DNA of 64,000 nt from Pseudomonas viridiflava (GTDB taxonomy: Bacteria > Pseudomonadota > Gammaproteobacteria > Pseudomonadales > Pseudomonadaceae), in NCBI RefSeq assembly GCF_900602065.1, contig NZ_UWFN01000200.1:124001-188000 (forward strand), given 5' to 3'. Under the pieces are notes generated by a model, which was given only the letters and a program-made list of their open reading frames with translations, was not told the DNA's origin and made no database searches. Both the position numbers and the translations under genes were made by a program. Of the stretch, positions 7,703-15,796 are shown piece by piece (within the stretch, counting starts at the first letter, position 1; each line of letters starts with the position of its first letter).

Positions 7703-10468
7703 ATGAGCCAAACCATCACTCCAGCGCAACTGCAACAGTGGCTTTTCGACGGGCAGGAACTTGCCCTGTTTGATGTGCGTGAGCACGGCCAGTATGGCGA
7801 GGCGCACTTGTTTCACGGCCAGAACCTCCCATACAGCCGTCTGGAAATTGAAGCGCCTCGCCTGGCTCCCAATCCTGCGGTGCGTCTGGTGATCTATGAT
7901 CAGAACGGCACTGACGTTGCCCCGCGTGCCGCTTCACGTCTTGAAGCGCTGGGTTACCAGCAGGTGCATATCCTGCAATACGGTGCCGATGGCTGGCAGG
8001 CTGCAGGTCTGCAACTGTTTGCCGGTGTGCATGTGCCCTCCAAGGCATTTGGCGAACGGGTGGAGGAGGTTAGCCACACGCCACACATTACTGCTGACGA
8101 ACTGGCGCAATGGCAGGCTCGTGGCGAGCCGTTGCTGGTGCTCGACGGCAGGCCGTTCGATGAGTACCGCAAGATGACCATTCCCGGTTCCATCTGCTGC
8201 CCCAATGGCGAACTGGGTTATCGACTACCTGCCTTGGTCAACGATGAAACCACGCCGATTGTGGTGAATTGCGCCGGGCGCACCCGGAGCATTATTGGCG
8301 CACAAACGCTGATCGATCTAGGCGTGAAGAACCCGGTTTATGCGCTGGAAAATGGCACACAAGGCTGGTATCTCGCAGATCTGCAACTGGAGCATGGCAG
8401 CACCCGACGTTATCCGGACCAGGTGTCTGCGGATGCCCTGGCTAAACAGCGCGAAGCTGCCAGAACCCTGGCGCAAAAGTCCGGTATCGAAACAGTCAGC
8501 ACTGCACAAGTGACCAAATGGGCCGAAGATCAGAGCCGCAGTCTGTTCCTGTGTGACGTGCGCACGGCTGAAGAGTTTGCCGCAGCGACCTTGCCCGGCG
8601 CACAACATACACCGGGCGGGCAGTTGATTCAGTCCACCGACCTGTACATCGGTGTGCGACATGCGCGCATCGTGTTGATAGATTCCGACGGCATTCGTGC
8701 CCCGATCGTTGCCAGCTGGCTACGTCAGTTGGGGCATCAGGCTTATGTGCTGGAGGATGGCGTCAACAGTGATCTGGCGTTGCCAGCGTCACCTTTGCTG
8801 AGCACCGCACAATTACCGACCATCAGCGCACTGGCAGTCGCCGACGCCTTGAAAGACGACGCCGTGGCGCTGATTGATCTGCGGCCGAGCACGCTCTTTC
8901 GCAAGGCACATATTCACGGCTCGCGCTGGTCGATTCGCCCATTGATAGCGGCCGCCGTTGCCAATGAAACACGGCCGCTGGTGTTGCTGGCGGACAGTCT
9001 GGAAGTGGCGCAACTCGCTGTTCAGGAATTACCTGGAGCGCAGCAGGCGCAGGCACGTCTGCTGGAGGGCGGGATTGAGGGCTGGCAGGCGGCGGGTTTG
9101 CCACTGGTGGACGATGCCACAAGCCTGGAAGACGCGCAGTGTATCGACTTCCTGTTTTTCACCCATGATCGGCATTCGGGCAACAAGGACGCGGCGCGTC
9201 AGTACCTGGCGTGGGAAATCGGCTTGCTGGCGCAAATGACTGAACAGGAAATCAACAGCCTTAAGCCTTTGCACGGAAAAAAGCCTGAGCGCCCGTCGGC
9301 TGCCTCTGATGTGCGTACGCGGTTGATTCACGCCGCACGCACTGAGAAGGGCGGCGGCGGGCGCGCAGTGAATGTGCCAGTGACGCGTTTGAGCACTGTG
9401 CTGTTCGACAGCCTCAGCGAGATGCGCGATATCCGTAAGCGTCGGGACACTGAACGGGTCTTGAGCTACGGCGCGCGAGGCAACCCCACGGCATTTGCGC
9501 TGGAGGATCTGGTCACCGAACTGGAAGGAGGGCATCGCACCAAGCTGTTTTCCACGGGGCTGGCGGCGACTGCACAAACCTTTCTGGCGTATCTACGCCC
9601 CGGTGATCATGTGTTGCTCACCGATGCGGTCTATGGCCCGGTGCGAAGGATTGCTTCGGAGTACCTTGTGCCGTTCGGTATCGAAGTCGGTTACTTCCCG
9701 GCCGATGGCCGCGGTCTGGAAGCGCTGTTGCAAGCCAACACCAAAATGGTCTACGCCGAAGTGCCGGGCTCGCTGCTTTATGAATTGTGCGACCTGCCAG
9801 CGATTGCTGCGTTGTGCAAACCACGCGGAATCTTGCTCGCTGTCGATAACACCTGGGGTTCTGGTTATCTGTATCGACCGCTGACGCTGGGGGCGGATAT
9901 CTCGATCATGGCCTTGACCAAGTACATCAGTGGTCACAGCGACGTGATGATGGGCAGCGTCTGTACCGGCAAAGACGTGTGGCCCGCACTTGGACGAATG
10001 AGCGAAACGTTCGGCAATACTGTCAGCCCGGATGATGCCTATCTGGTTCTGCGCGGGGCGCGAACACTGGCTTCGCGGCTGGATGTTCACGAGCGTCAGG
10101 CACTGCAAGTTGCTCACTGGTTGCAGGCGCAGCCGTTGGTCCAGCGGGTTTTCCACCCGGCCCTGCCTGAGCATCCGGATCACGATCTGTTCAAGCGCGA
10201 TTTCAGCGGCAGCAATGGCCTGTTGTCGTTCGAACTGGCCAATGATGATCCTGCTCAGCTTGAGCAGTTCATCGGTGCACTGCGTTTGTTCGGGCTGGGT
10301 GCCTCGTGGGGCGGTTATGAAAGCCTGATCACCGTGGCGGATGTGAGTGATCGCAATAACCCCGCTGACAGGGCGCTTAACCCGGTATTACGCCTGCATA
10401 TCGGCCTGGAGAATGTGACTGCCCTGATTGAGGATTTGCAGCGGGGATTCGACGCTATCAACGTTTGA
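7703..10468 (+). CDS. Four-rhodanese / cystathionine beta-lyase-like fusion protein
   Basis: A 921-residue cytoplasmic fusion. Residues about 1-530 hold four rhodanese-like domains; only the second has a catalytic cysteine loop, CAGRTR with C190. At the matching place domains 1 and 3 have aspartate (YDQNGTDVA, IDSDGIRAP) and domain 4 has ADSLEV, so three domains look catalytically dead. Residues about 535-918 form a Cys/Met-metabolism PLP enzyme of the cystathionine beta-lyase type, with GNPTAFALEDLV, VDNTWGSGYLY and the PLP lysine K740 in MALTKYISGHSD. C-S lyases release sulfide or persulfide from cystathionine, cystine or S-alkyl cysteines; a rhodanese could accept that sulfane sulfur. The coupling is inferred. 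Start ATG 7703 gives MSQTITPAQLQQW. Confidence 0.88.
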   Translation: MSQTITPAQLQQWLFDGQELALFDVREHGQYGEAHLFHGQNLPYSRLEIEAPRLAPNPAVRLVIYDQNGTDVAPRAASRLEALGYQQVHILQYGADGWQAAGLQLFAGVHVPSKAFGERVEEVSHTPHITADELAQWQARGEPLLVLDGRPFDEYRKMTIPGSICCPNGELGYRLPALVNDETTPIVVNCAGRTRSIIGAQTLIDLGVKNPVYALENGTQGWYLADLQLEHGSTRRYPDQVSADALAKQREAARTLAQKSGIETVSTAQVTKWAEDQSRSLFLCDVRTAEEFAAATLPGAQHTPGGQLIQSTDLYIGVRHARIVLIDSDGIRAPIVASWLRQLGHQAYVLEDGVNSDLALPASPLLSTAQLPTISALAVADALKDDAVALIDLRPSTLFRKAHIHGSRWSIRPLIAAAVANETRPLVLLADSLEVAQLAVQELPGAQQAQARLLEGGIEGWQAAGLPLVDDATSLEDAQCIDFLFFTHDRHSGNKDAARQYLAWEIGLLAQMTEQEINSLKPLHGKKPERPSAASDVRTRLIHAARTEKGGGGRAVNVPVTRLSTVLFDSLSEMRDIRKRRDTERVLSYGARGNPTAFALEDLVTELEGGHRTKLFSTGLAATAQTFLAYLRPGDHVLLTDAVYGPVRRIASEYLVPFGIEVGYFPADGRGLEALLQANTKMVYAEVPGSLLYELCDLPAIAALCKPRGILLAVDNTWGSGYLYRPLTLGADISIMALTKYISGHSDVMMGSVCTGKDVWPALGRMSETFGNTVSPDDAYLVLRGARTLASRLDVHERQALQVAHWLQAQPLVQRVFHPALPEHPDHDLFKRDFSGSNGLLSFELANDDPAQLEQFIGALRLFGLGASWGGYESLITVADVSDRNNPADRALNPVLRLHIGLENVTALIEDLQRGFDAINV

Positions 10469-10474
10469 TCGAGT

Positions 10475-10497
10475 GATTTGTTATTTTATAACACTTA
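10475..10497 (+). promoter_or_regulatory. Zur-box-like palindrome
   Basis: GTTATTTTATAAC at 10480-10492 is a near-perfect palindrome with AT-rich flanks (GATTT on the left, ACTTA on the right). It closely follows the gammaproteobacterial Zur consensus GTTATANTATAAC. It lies about 55 bases upstream of the small membrane ORF that leads a zinc-type ABC operon, so zinc-dependent repression by Zur is likely. Confidence 0.75.
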
Positions 10498-10546
10498 GTT
10501 TTCTGGCTATGTAATACTGTAACAAATAGTTGCAGGTTACTGATTC

Positions 10547-10678
10547 ATGAAAACACCCCGCATTCCTTCCATCGCCGGTTCGGTTCTCGCCCAGTCGGCA
10601 TGGAAGAGAGTTTTGCTTGCCTTGAGCATGTTGGTTTTGCTGTGGTTGGCAATCATCTGGGCGGTGGCCATTCCATGA
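10547..10678 (+). CDS. Small single-span membrane protein leading the zinc ABC operon
   Basis: A 43-codon ORF, MKTPRIPSIAGSVLAQSAWK followed by a hydrophobic segment of about 20 residues (LLALSMLVLLWLAIIWAVAI). It would be a single-pass membrane peptide with a basic N-terminus inside. Its stop overlaps the start of the ABC ATPase gene by four bases (ATGA), the same coupling seen for real gene pairs in this window, and it begins right after the Zur-box-like site. No recognisable ribosome site stronger than GATTC was seen upstream. Function unknown; it may be a transporter accessory or a leader peptide for coupling. Confidence 0.6.
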   Translation: MKTPRIPSIAGSVLAQSAWKRVLLALSMLVLLWLAIIWAVAIP

Positions 10679-11418
10679 GCGCCGCCATCTCTCTGAAAGA
10701 TCTCACCGTTGCCTACGAACGCCGGGCTGCGGTTCATCATCTCAATGGTTGCTTTGAAGCCGGGAGCCTGACCGCCATTGTCGGGCCTAACGGCGCTGGC
10801 AAATCGACGCTGATCAAAGCGATTGCCGGGACCATGAAGCCTGCTGCCGGGCGGGTCGATCGCGGCAACCTCGCCACCAAAACCCTTGGTTATTTGCCTC
10901 AGGCTGCAGAAATTGATCGCAGCTTTCCACTCAGTGTCGCCGACACCGTGGCGATGGGGGCGTGGCGCAGCATGGGTGCGTTTCGTGGCTTGACCCGAGA
11001 CCTCGCCAGGCGCACGCAAGAGTCATTGCAGGCGGTCGGGCTGGAGGGTTTTGAGTCGCGCAGCATTGGATCACTGTCTTCCGGGCAGTTTCAGCGTGTG
11101 CTGTTCGCCCGATTGCTGCTTCAGGATGCCGCTGTGATTTTGCTCGATGAGCCCTTCACTGCCATCGATGCGCGCACCACCCGCGACCTTCTGGAGCTGG
11201 TGCGGGTCTGGCACGGGCAGGGCAGAACCGTCATTGCCGTGCTGCACGACATTGATCAGGTGCGCCAGCATTTTCCGCAAACCCTGCTAATGGCGAGGGA
11301 AGCCATTGCCTGGGGCGCGACTGCAGACGTTCTGAACGTTGAAAACCTGCGCAAGGCACGCAATATGGCTGAGTTCTGGAGCGCAGATGCGGAGTTGTGT
11401 GGGGTGGAAACTCTATGA
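10675..11418 (+). CDS. aztA: Zinc/manganese-type ABC transporter ATP-binding protein
   Basis: A 247-residue ATPase of the metal (zinc/manganese chelate) ABC family. Walker A is GPNGAGKST, the Q-loop is YLPQ, the signature is LSSGQFQRVLFARLL, Walker B is AVILLDEPFTAID and the switch histidine is in VLHDIDQ. ATG 10675 is chosen over an in-frame upstream start because it forms the ATGA overlap with the 43-codon ORF. Together with the permease and the binding protein it matches the AztABC arrangement of a second, ZnuABC-independent zinc importer. The gene name is tentative; manganese cannot be ruled out from this subunit alone. Confidence 0.85.
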   Translation: MSAAISLKDLTVAYERRAAVHHLNGCFEAGSLTAIVGPNGAGKSTLIKAIAGTMKPAAGRVDRGNLATKTLGYLPQAAEIDRSFPLSVADTVAMGAWRSMGAFRGLTRDLARRTQESLQAVGLEGFESRSIGSLSSGQFQRVLFARLLLQDAAVILLDEPFTAIDARTTRDLLELVRVWHGQGRTVIAVLHDIDQVRQHFPQTLLMAREAIAWGATADVLNVENLRKARNMAEFWSADAELCGVETL

Positions 11419-11439
11419 TTTCTCCCAGCGTGCAATGTC

Positions 11440-11529
11440 CTGTAGGAGTGAGCTTGCTCGCGATGGCGTCAGGTCAGGCAATCACTTTTCGGCCGGTATG
11501 CCGCATCGTGAGCAAGCTCACTCCTACAG
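11440..11529. repeat. REP/REPIN inverted repeat inside an operon
   Basis: Arms CTGTAGGAGTGAGCTTGCTC and its reverse complement around a 40-base loop. It lies between the ATPase and permease genes of the zinc transporter, so a transcript of the whole operon would contain this hairpin. Confidence 0.88.
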
Positions 11530-11578
11530 AAAGCAGGATTCCAGTCGGGGCCCGCGTCTGGATTCTGAGGGAGCCATC

Positions 11579-12448
11579 ATGACCCTTTACACCTTACTGA
11601 TCGAACCCTTCGTCGAGTTCGGCTTCATGCGCCGTGCCTTGGTGGCGTGTCTGGCGCTGGGGATTGGCTCCGGGCCGGTGGGCGTGCTGTTGATGCTGCG
11701 ACGCATGAGCCTGGTCGGCGATGCGATGAGCCACGCGGTATTGCCGGGGGCTGCATTGGGTTTTCTGTTTTTCGGTTTGTCATTGCCTGCCATGGGCGTC
11801 GGTGGGTTGATTGCCGGGTTGGCAGTCGCGCTGTTGTCCGGGCTGGTCAGTCGCCTGACCGCCCTGCGTGAAGATGCCAGCTTCGCCAGCTTCTACCTGA
11901 CCTCGCTGGCGGCCGGGGTCATGATCGTTTCGTTGCACGGCTCCAACGTCGATCTGTTGCATGTGCTGTTTGGCACCATTCTCGCCATCGACGCCAGCGC
12001 GATTTACATGGTGGGCGGTATCGCTTCTTTCACCGTGATCCTGCTCGCACTGATTTACCGGCCGCTGGTTCTGGAGTGTTTTGACCCTGGATTCCTGCGT
12101 GCCGTCGGCGGGCGAGGCTCGCTGTATCACGTACTTTTCCTGCTATTGGTGGTGCTCAATCTGGTGGCGGGCTTCCAGGCACTGGGCACCTTGATGGCGG
12201 TCGGCATGATGATGTTGCCTGCCACGGCGGCACGCTTCTGGGCTACGTCATTAAGCGCGCTGGTGGCGATCTCGACCTTGGTCGCGACATTGTCAGGCCT
12301 GATCGGGCTGATCATTTCCTACCACATGGGCGTTGCCTCGGGCCCTGCGATCGTCCTGACTGCCAGCGCTTTCTATGGCTTTTCTCTGTTGTTCGGCCGC
12401 ACAGGCATCTTGCGCGGTCTGCTTCCCCAATCTCATCTGGCCAACTGA
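11579..12448 (+). CDS. aztB: Zinc-type ABC transporter permease
   Basis: A 289-residue inner-membrane permease of the ABC-3 (ZnuB/TroC) family with about eight hydrophobic spans. It includes the typical RMSLVGDAMSHAVLPGAALG segment near the N-terminus and VGMMMLPATAARFW in the C-terminal half. ATG 11579 follows GAGGGAG; the longer upstream reading runs through the REP element and is not credible. It is the channel partner of the ATPase before it and the binding protein after it. Confidence 0.87.
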   Translation: MTLYTLLIEPFVEFGFMRRALVACLALGIGSGPVGVLLMLRRMSLVGDAMSHAVLPGAALGFLFFGLSLPAMGVGGLIAGLAVALLSGLVSRLTALREDASFASFYLTSLAAGVMIVSLHGSNVDLLHVLFGTILAIDASAIYMVGGIASFTVILLALIYRPLVLECFDPGFLRAVGGRGSLYHVLFLLLVVLNLVAGFQALGTLMAVGMMMLPATAARFWATSLSALVAISTLVATLSGLIGLIISYHMGVASGPAIVLTASAFYGFSLLFGRTGILRGLLPQSHLAN

Positions 12449-12475
12449 TTCACGCACTTATTCAAGAGGAATGTC

Positions 12476-13369
12476 ATGAAACGATCAATGCTGTGGGGTT
12501 CAATGGCAGCCCTTGTGCTGTCCGCTGTTAGCGTCCTGGCCCAGGCCAAGCCTCTGGAAACCGTCGCATCATTCACGGTCATTGCCGATATGGTGCAGAA
12601 CGTCGGCGGCGACCGCGTGCATGTCACGTCGCTGATCGGACCCAACGGCGACCCGCATGTCTACGAACCCAGCCCGGCCGACGCCCAGGCATTGAAGAAA
12701 GCGGATGTGGCGTTCGTCAGCGGCTTGCATCTGGAAGGCTGGATGGATCGCTTGATCAAGGCCTCGGGTTACAAGGGGGAGCCGGTGGTGCTGTCGAACG
12801 GGATCAAGACCCGCAGCATGGAAGAGGACGGCCAACGCATCACCGACCCACATGCCTGGAACAGTGCTGCCAATGCGGTGATCTACGTGCGTAACATCGT
12901 TGCAGCATTGCAGAAAGCCGATCCAGCAGGCGCCGCTGTCTATCAGGCCAATGGCGAGCGCTACACCGAGCAGCTTCAAGCGCTGGACAGCTATGCCCGG
13001 ACGCAGATCCAGTCAATCCCCGTTGCGCAACGCAAGGTGCTGACCTCCCATGATGCCTTTGGTTATTTTGGCGATGCTTATGGCGTGACCTTCCTGTCGC
13101 CGCTGGGTTTCTCCACTGAGTCCGAAGCCTCGGCGGCAGATGTGGGCAAGCTGATCCGGCAGATCAAGGCTGAGCATGTCAGCGCTTACTTCTTCGAAAA
13201 CTCGGGTGATCCGCGACTGGTCAAACAAATCGCCGATGCCAGCGGCGCCAAGCCCGGTGGTGAACTTTACGTTGAAGCGCTGTCGCCAGCCGATGGGCCA
13301 GCGGCCAGCTATGTGCAGATGTTCCGCTACAACGTTGACCAGTTGGTGGCGGCGATGCGGGGTAAGTAA
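12476..13369 (+). CDS. aztC: Zinc-binding periplasmic protein of ABC transporter
   Basis: A 297-residue cluster A-I metal-binding protein with a signal peptide (MKRSMLWGSM start, cleavage after LAQA). The predicted metal ligands are H61 (GDPHVYEP), H126 (TDPHAWNS), H192 (TSHDAFGYF) and D273 (SPADGP). Three histidines and an aspartate fit zinc sites such as AztC rather than the His-His-Glu-Asp manganese sites. The His-rich loop of ZnuA is absent. RBS AAGAGGA precedes ATG 12476. No aztD-like chaperone gene follows; a REP and an unrelated minus-strand gene come next. Confidence 0.85.
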   Translation: MKRSMLWGSMAALVLSAVSVLAQAKPLETVASFTVIADMVQNVGGDRVHVTSLIGPNGDPHVYEPSPADAQALKKADVAFVSGLHLEGWMDRLIKASGYKGEPVVLSNGIKTRSMEEDGQRITDPHAWNSAANAVIYVRNIVAALQKADPAGAAVYQANGERYTEQLQALDSYARTQIQSIPVAQRKVLTSHDAFGYFGDAYGVTFLSPLGFSTESEASAADVGKLIRQIKAEHVSAYFFENSGDPRLVKQIADASGAKPGGELYVEALSPADGPAASYVQMFRYNVDQLVAAMRGK

Positions 13370-13423
13370 GGCTGAGGGGCGTTTATAGAACCGAATGCAG
13401 TCCGCAGAATGGATATGCACGAT

Positions 13424-13497
13424 CTGTAGGAGCTGCCGTAGGCTGCGAAGCATTCATACTGACACACCGCTATTGCAGCCTTCGGCAGCTCCTACAG
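13424..13497. repeat. REP/REPIN inverted repeat
   Basis: Arms CTGTAGGAGCTGCCGTAGGC and TTGCAGCCTTCGGCAGCTCC around a short loop, between the convergent zinc operon and mutarotase gene. It may serve as a bidirectional terminator. Confidence 0.88.
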
Positions 13498-13513
13498 TCC
13501 AGGGTCGCCGGGT

Positions 13514-14662
13514 TTAGTGTTCCGAGAATTTAAACACCGTCGTCTGGGTATAGGTCTTGCCCGGATCCAGTCGTGTGCTCTGGAATTTCGGCTGGTTCGG
13601 CGCATCAGGATAGTGTTGGGTTTCCAGGGTAAAGGCACCCCAGTGCGGGTAGACCTTCCCACCTTTGCCATGAATGCTGCCGTCGAGGAAGTTGCCGGTA
13701 TAGAGCTGCACGCCGGGCTCGCTGGTGAACAACTGCAGGCGACGTCCGGATTGCGGATCGCTGACTTCGGCGGCGAGTTTGCTGACGTCGCCTTTGGTGT
13801 CCAGTACCCAGTTGAAATCGAAGCCACCTTGTTTAGGCTCGGCGTATTTCAACTGCTGATGATCCGCCTTGATGTTCTTGCCGATGGCAGTCGGGCTGAG
13901 GAAGTCCATGGGCGTACCTTTGACAGCAGGCAAATCGCCGGTGGGGATCAGCTTCTCGTTGACGGGCGTGTAATGCGACGCGTGCAGGGTGGCGACTTGT
14001 TTAAGCACGTCACCATTACCCGCGCCGGCCAGGTTGAAGTAGCTGTGGTTGGTCAGGTTGAGCACGGTGGGTTTATCGGTAGTCGCTTTGTACTGGATGC
14101 GCAGCTCGTTTTTCTCGTTAAGACTGTAGGTTACTTCAGTCGTCAGATTTCCCGGGAACCCCATCTCACCGTCGGGTGACACATACGTCAGCTTGACACC
14201 CACCCAGCCGCTTTCGTTGCTGGGCTCGGCTTTCCACACGCGTTTGTCGAAGCCTTGCGTGCCGCCGTGCAGTGCGTTGGTTTTGTCGTTCTGCGGCACC
14301 TGGTACGTCTTGCCATCCAGGCTGAACTGTCCGCCAGCCAGGCGATTACCGAATCGGCCGATGGTCGCGCCGAAATACACAGTGCCGTTGTCCTGATAAC
14401 CCTTCACATCATCAAAGCCCAGGACCACGTCCTCGACCTTGCCGTTCTTGTCCGGCAGCAATAGCGATTGCAGCGTCGCGCCATACGTAATGATGTTGGC
14501 TTCAACGCCGTGACTGTTGCGCAGGGTGTACTTCTCGACTGCGGTGCCGTCAGCGGTTTTGCCAAAAGCGCTGTGGTCATTGGAGAGGCTGGCCGCATTG
14601 GCAGTAAGGGTGGCGATCATCAGTGACAGTCCAAAACTGCTGAGCAGTGAAGAGGGTTTCAT
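13514..14662 (-). CDS. galM: Periplasmic aldose 1-epimerase (mutarotase)
   Basis: A 382-residue galactose mutarotase family enzyme that interconverts alpha and beta anomers of aldoses. Family motifs are visible: GATLQSLLLPDKNGK, ATIGRFGNRLAGG, NALHGG with one catalytic histidine, NLTNHSYFNLAG with the second histidine, and LETQHYPDAPNQPKF with the catalytic glutamate. Unlike the cytoplasmic E. coli GalM, it starts with a signal peptide (MKPSSLLSSFGLSLMIATLT, cleavage near ANAA), so it should act in the periplasm. The neighbouring araFGH genes suggest it presents the correct anomer of arabinose or a related sugar to the binding protein. Confidence 0.9.
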   Translation of the reverse strand: MKPSSLLSSFGLSLMIATLTANAASLSNDHSAFGKTADGTAVEKYTLRNSHGVEANIITYGATLQSLLLPDKNGKVEDVVLGFDDVKGYQDNGTVYFGATIGRFGNRLAGGQFSLDGKTYQVPQNDKTNALHGGTQGFDKRVWKAEPSNESGWVGVKLTYVSPDGEMGFPGNLTTEVTYSLNEKNELRIQYKATTDKPTVLNLTNHSYFNLAGAGNGDVLKQVATLHASHYTPVNEKLIPTGDLPAVKGTPMDFLSPTAIGKNIKADHQQLKYAEPKQGGFDFNWVLDTKGDVSKLAAEVSDPQSGRRLQLFTSEPGVQLYTGNFLDGSIHGKGGKVYPHWGAFTLETQHYPDAPNQPKFQSTRLDPGKTYTQTTVFKFSEH

Positions 14663-15007
14663 CGAATTTACCTTTTTTGTTGTTGTGGTGTGGGCTGCAC
14701 CGAACCTTCGATGCTGGCCGGGTTCTTACGATTTGCGGGTTATTGGTCTGACTATTCATCCTTGGAAATGGCGTTAACAGGATTTATAGCCGATAAAACG
14801 ATGCTTGAAAATTTAATCGTAATACTATTTGATGGTCGTATAGATTTTGTAGGAGCTGCCGAAGGCTGCGATCTGGTGTTTTTCCTGTAAAAGAGCCATC
14901 GCAGCCTACGGCAGCTCCTACAGGCAGCACCATGAGCAGGTTTGACAGCCAATCATGTGATGATTAGCCTCAAATCGCGGAAATGACCGCGTGGTGAGGC
15001 ATAGCAC
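14663..15007. other. Intergenic region between mutarotase and GntR regulator
   Basis: A 345-base gap between divergent genes. It should hold both promoters. Apart from the REP element at 14848-14922 it is AT-rich around 14790-14845 (AATTTAATCGTAATACTATT), where ATAC and GTAT half-sites spaced 12 bases apart could be a GntR/FCD operator. That reading is weak. Confidence 0.4.
14848..14922. repeat. REP/REPIN inverted repeat
   Basis: Arms TGTAGGAGCTGCCGAAGGC and ATCGCAGCCTACGGCAGCTC flank a loop of about 25 bases, in the divergent promoter region upstream of the GntR regulator. Confidence 0.88.
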
Positions 15008-15730
15008 ATGAGCAGTAATTTTCATGCGTCAACAGTCGACTGGCTGGGGGCGTGGATCGCGGCAGGCAATGTGCGGCCGGGTCAGGTGTTGAAAGTTGAA
15101 GCGGTGCTGGCTGAAGAGTTGGGCGTTAGCCGCACGGTGATCCGCGAGGCGATCAAGACGCTGGTGGCCAAGGGGTTGCTCGAAGTGGGACCCAAGGTGG
15201 GGACCCGGGTGATGCCTTTGCGCAGCTGGAATCTGTTTGATCCGCAAGTGGTGGGTTGGCTGGCGCGTAGAGGTTTGCCGGAAGACTTTGTAAAGGATTT
15301 GCTCGATCTGCGCAGGACCATCGAACCCATGGCCGTCCGGTGGGCATGCGAGCGGGCCAGTGCAGAACAGATACTCGAAATTCAACAGGCTTACCTGGCT
15401 CTGGCAGCATCGGTGGCAGACATGGGCGACTACAACCTGGCCGACCGGCGTTTTCATGAGGCGGTCCTGGCTGCCAGCCATAACCGCTTCATCGAGCAAA
15501 TGCTGCCAGCGTTGGGTGCATTACTGGCGGTGTCGTTTGAAGTGTCATCGGCTGTGCCGGGGGAGCTGGGTAAAACCCTGCCTTTGCACAAGGACCTTGC
15601 TGACGCCATTGCGAGCCGTGATGCAGCGAAAGGCGTTTGGGCGTGTATGACGTTGATCGAACAGGCAGCTGGTGTGATTGCTGAATCATTCGTCCGTCAG
15701 GCTTTGGCAGCAAACGGTACGACCGACTAA
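15008..15730 (+). CDS. GntR/FCD-family transcriptional regulator
   Basis: A 240-residue FadR-subfamily regulator. The N-terminal winged helix covers residues about 8-75 (VLAEELGVSRTVIREAIKTL is the recognition region). The C-terminal all-helical FCD ligand domain (residues about 85-225) has the metal-site style residues in the DRRFHEAVLAASHN segment. It is the first gene of the plus-strand sugar module and probably controls the lactonase and AraFGH transporter downstream and the divergent mutarotase, with a sugar or sugar acid as effector (inference). Confidence 0.87.
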   Translation: MSSNFHASTVDWLGAWIAAGNVRPGQVLKVEAVLAEELGVSRTVIREAIKTLVAKGLLEVGPKVGTRVMPLRSWNLFDPQVVGWLARRGLPEDFVKDLLDLRRTIEPMAVRWACERASAEQILEIQQAYLALAASVADMGDYNLADRRFHEAVLAASHNRFIEQMLPALGALLAVSFEVSSAVPGELGKTLPLHKDLADAIASRDAAKGVWACMTLIEQAAGVIAESFVRQALAANGTTD

Positions 15731-15796
15731 CGTTGTTACGGCACAAGAACTGGCTACAAAACACATTAAAAAAATAAGAAAAAAGGACACTTTCAT

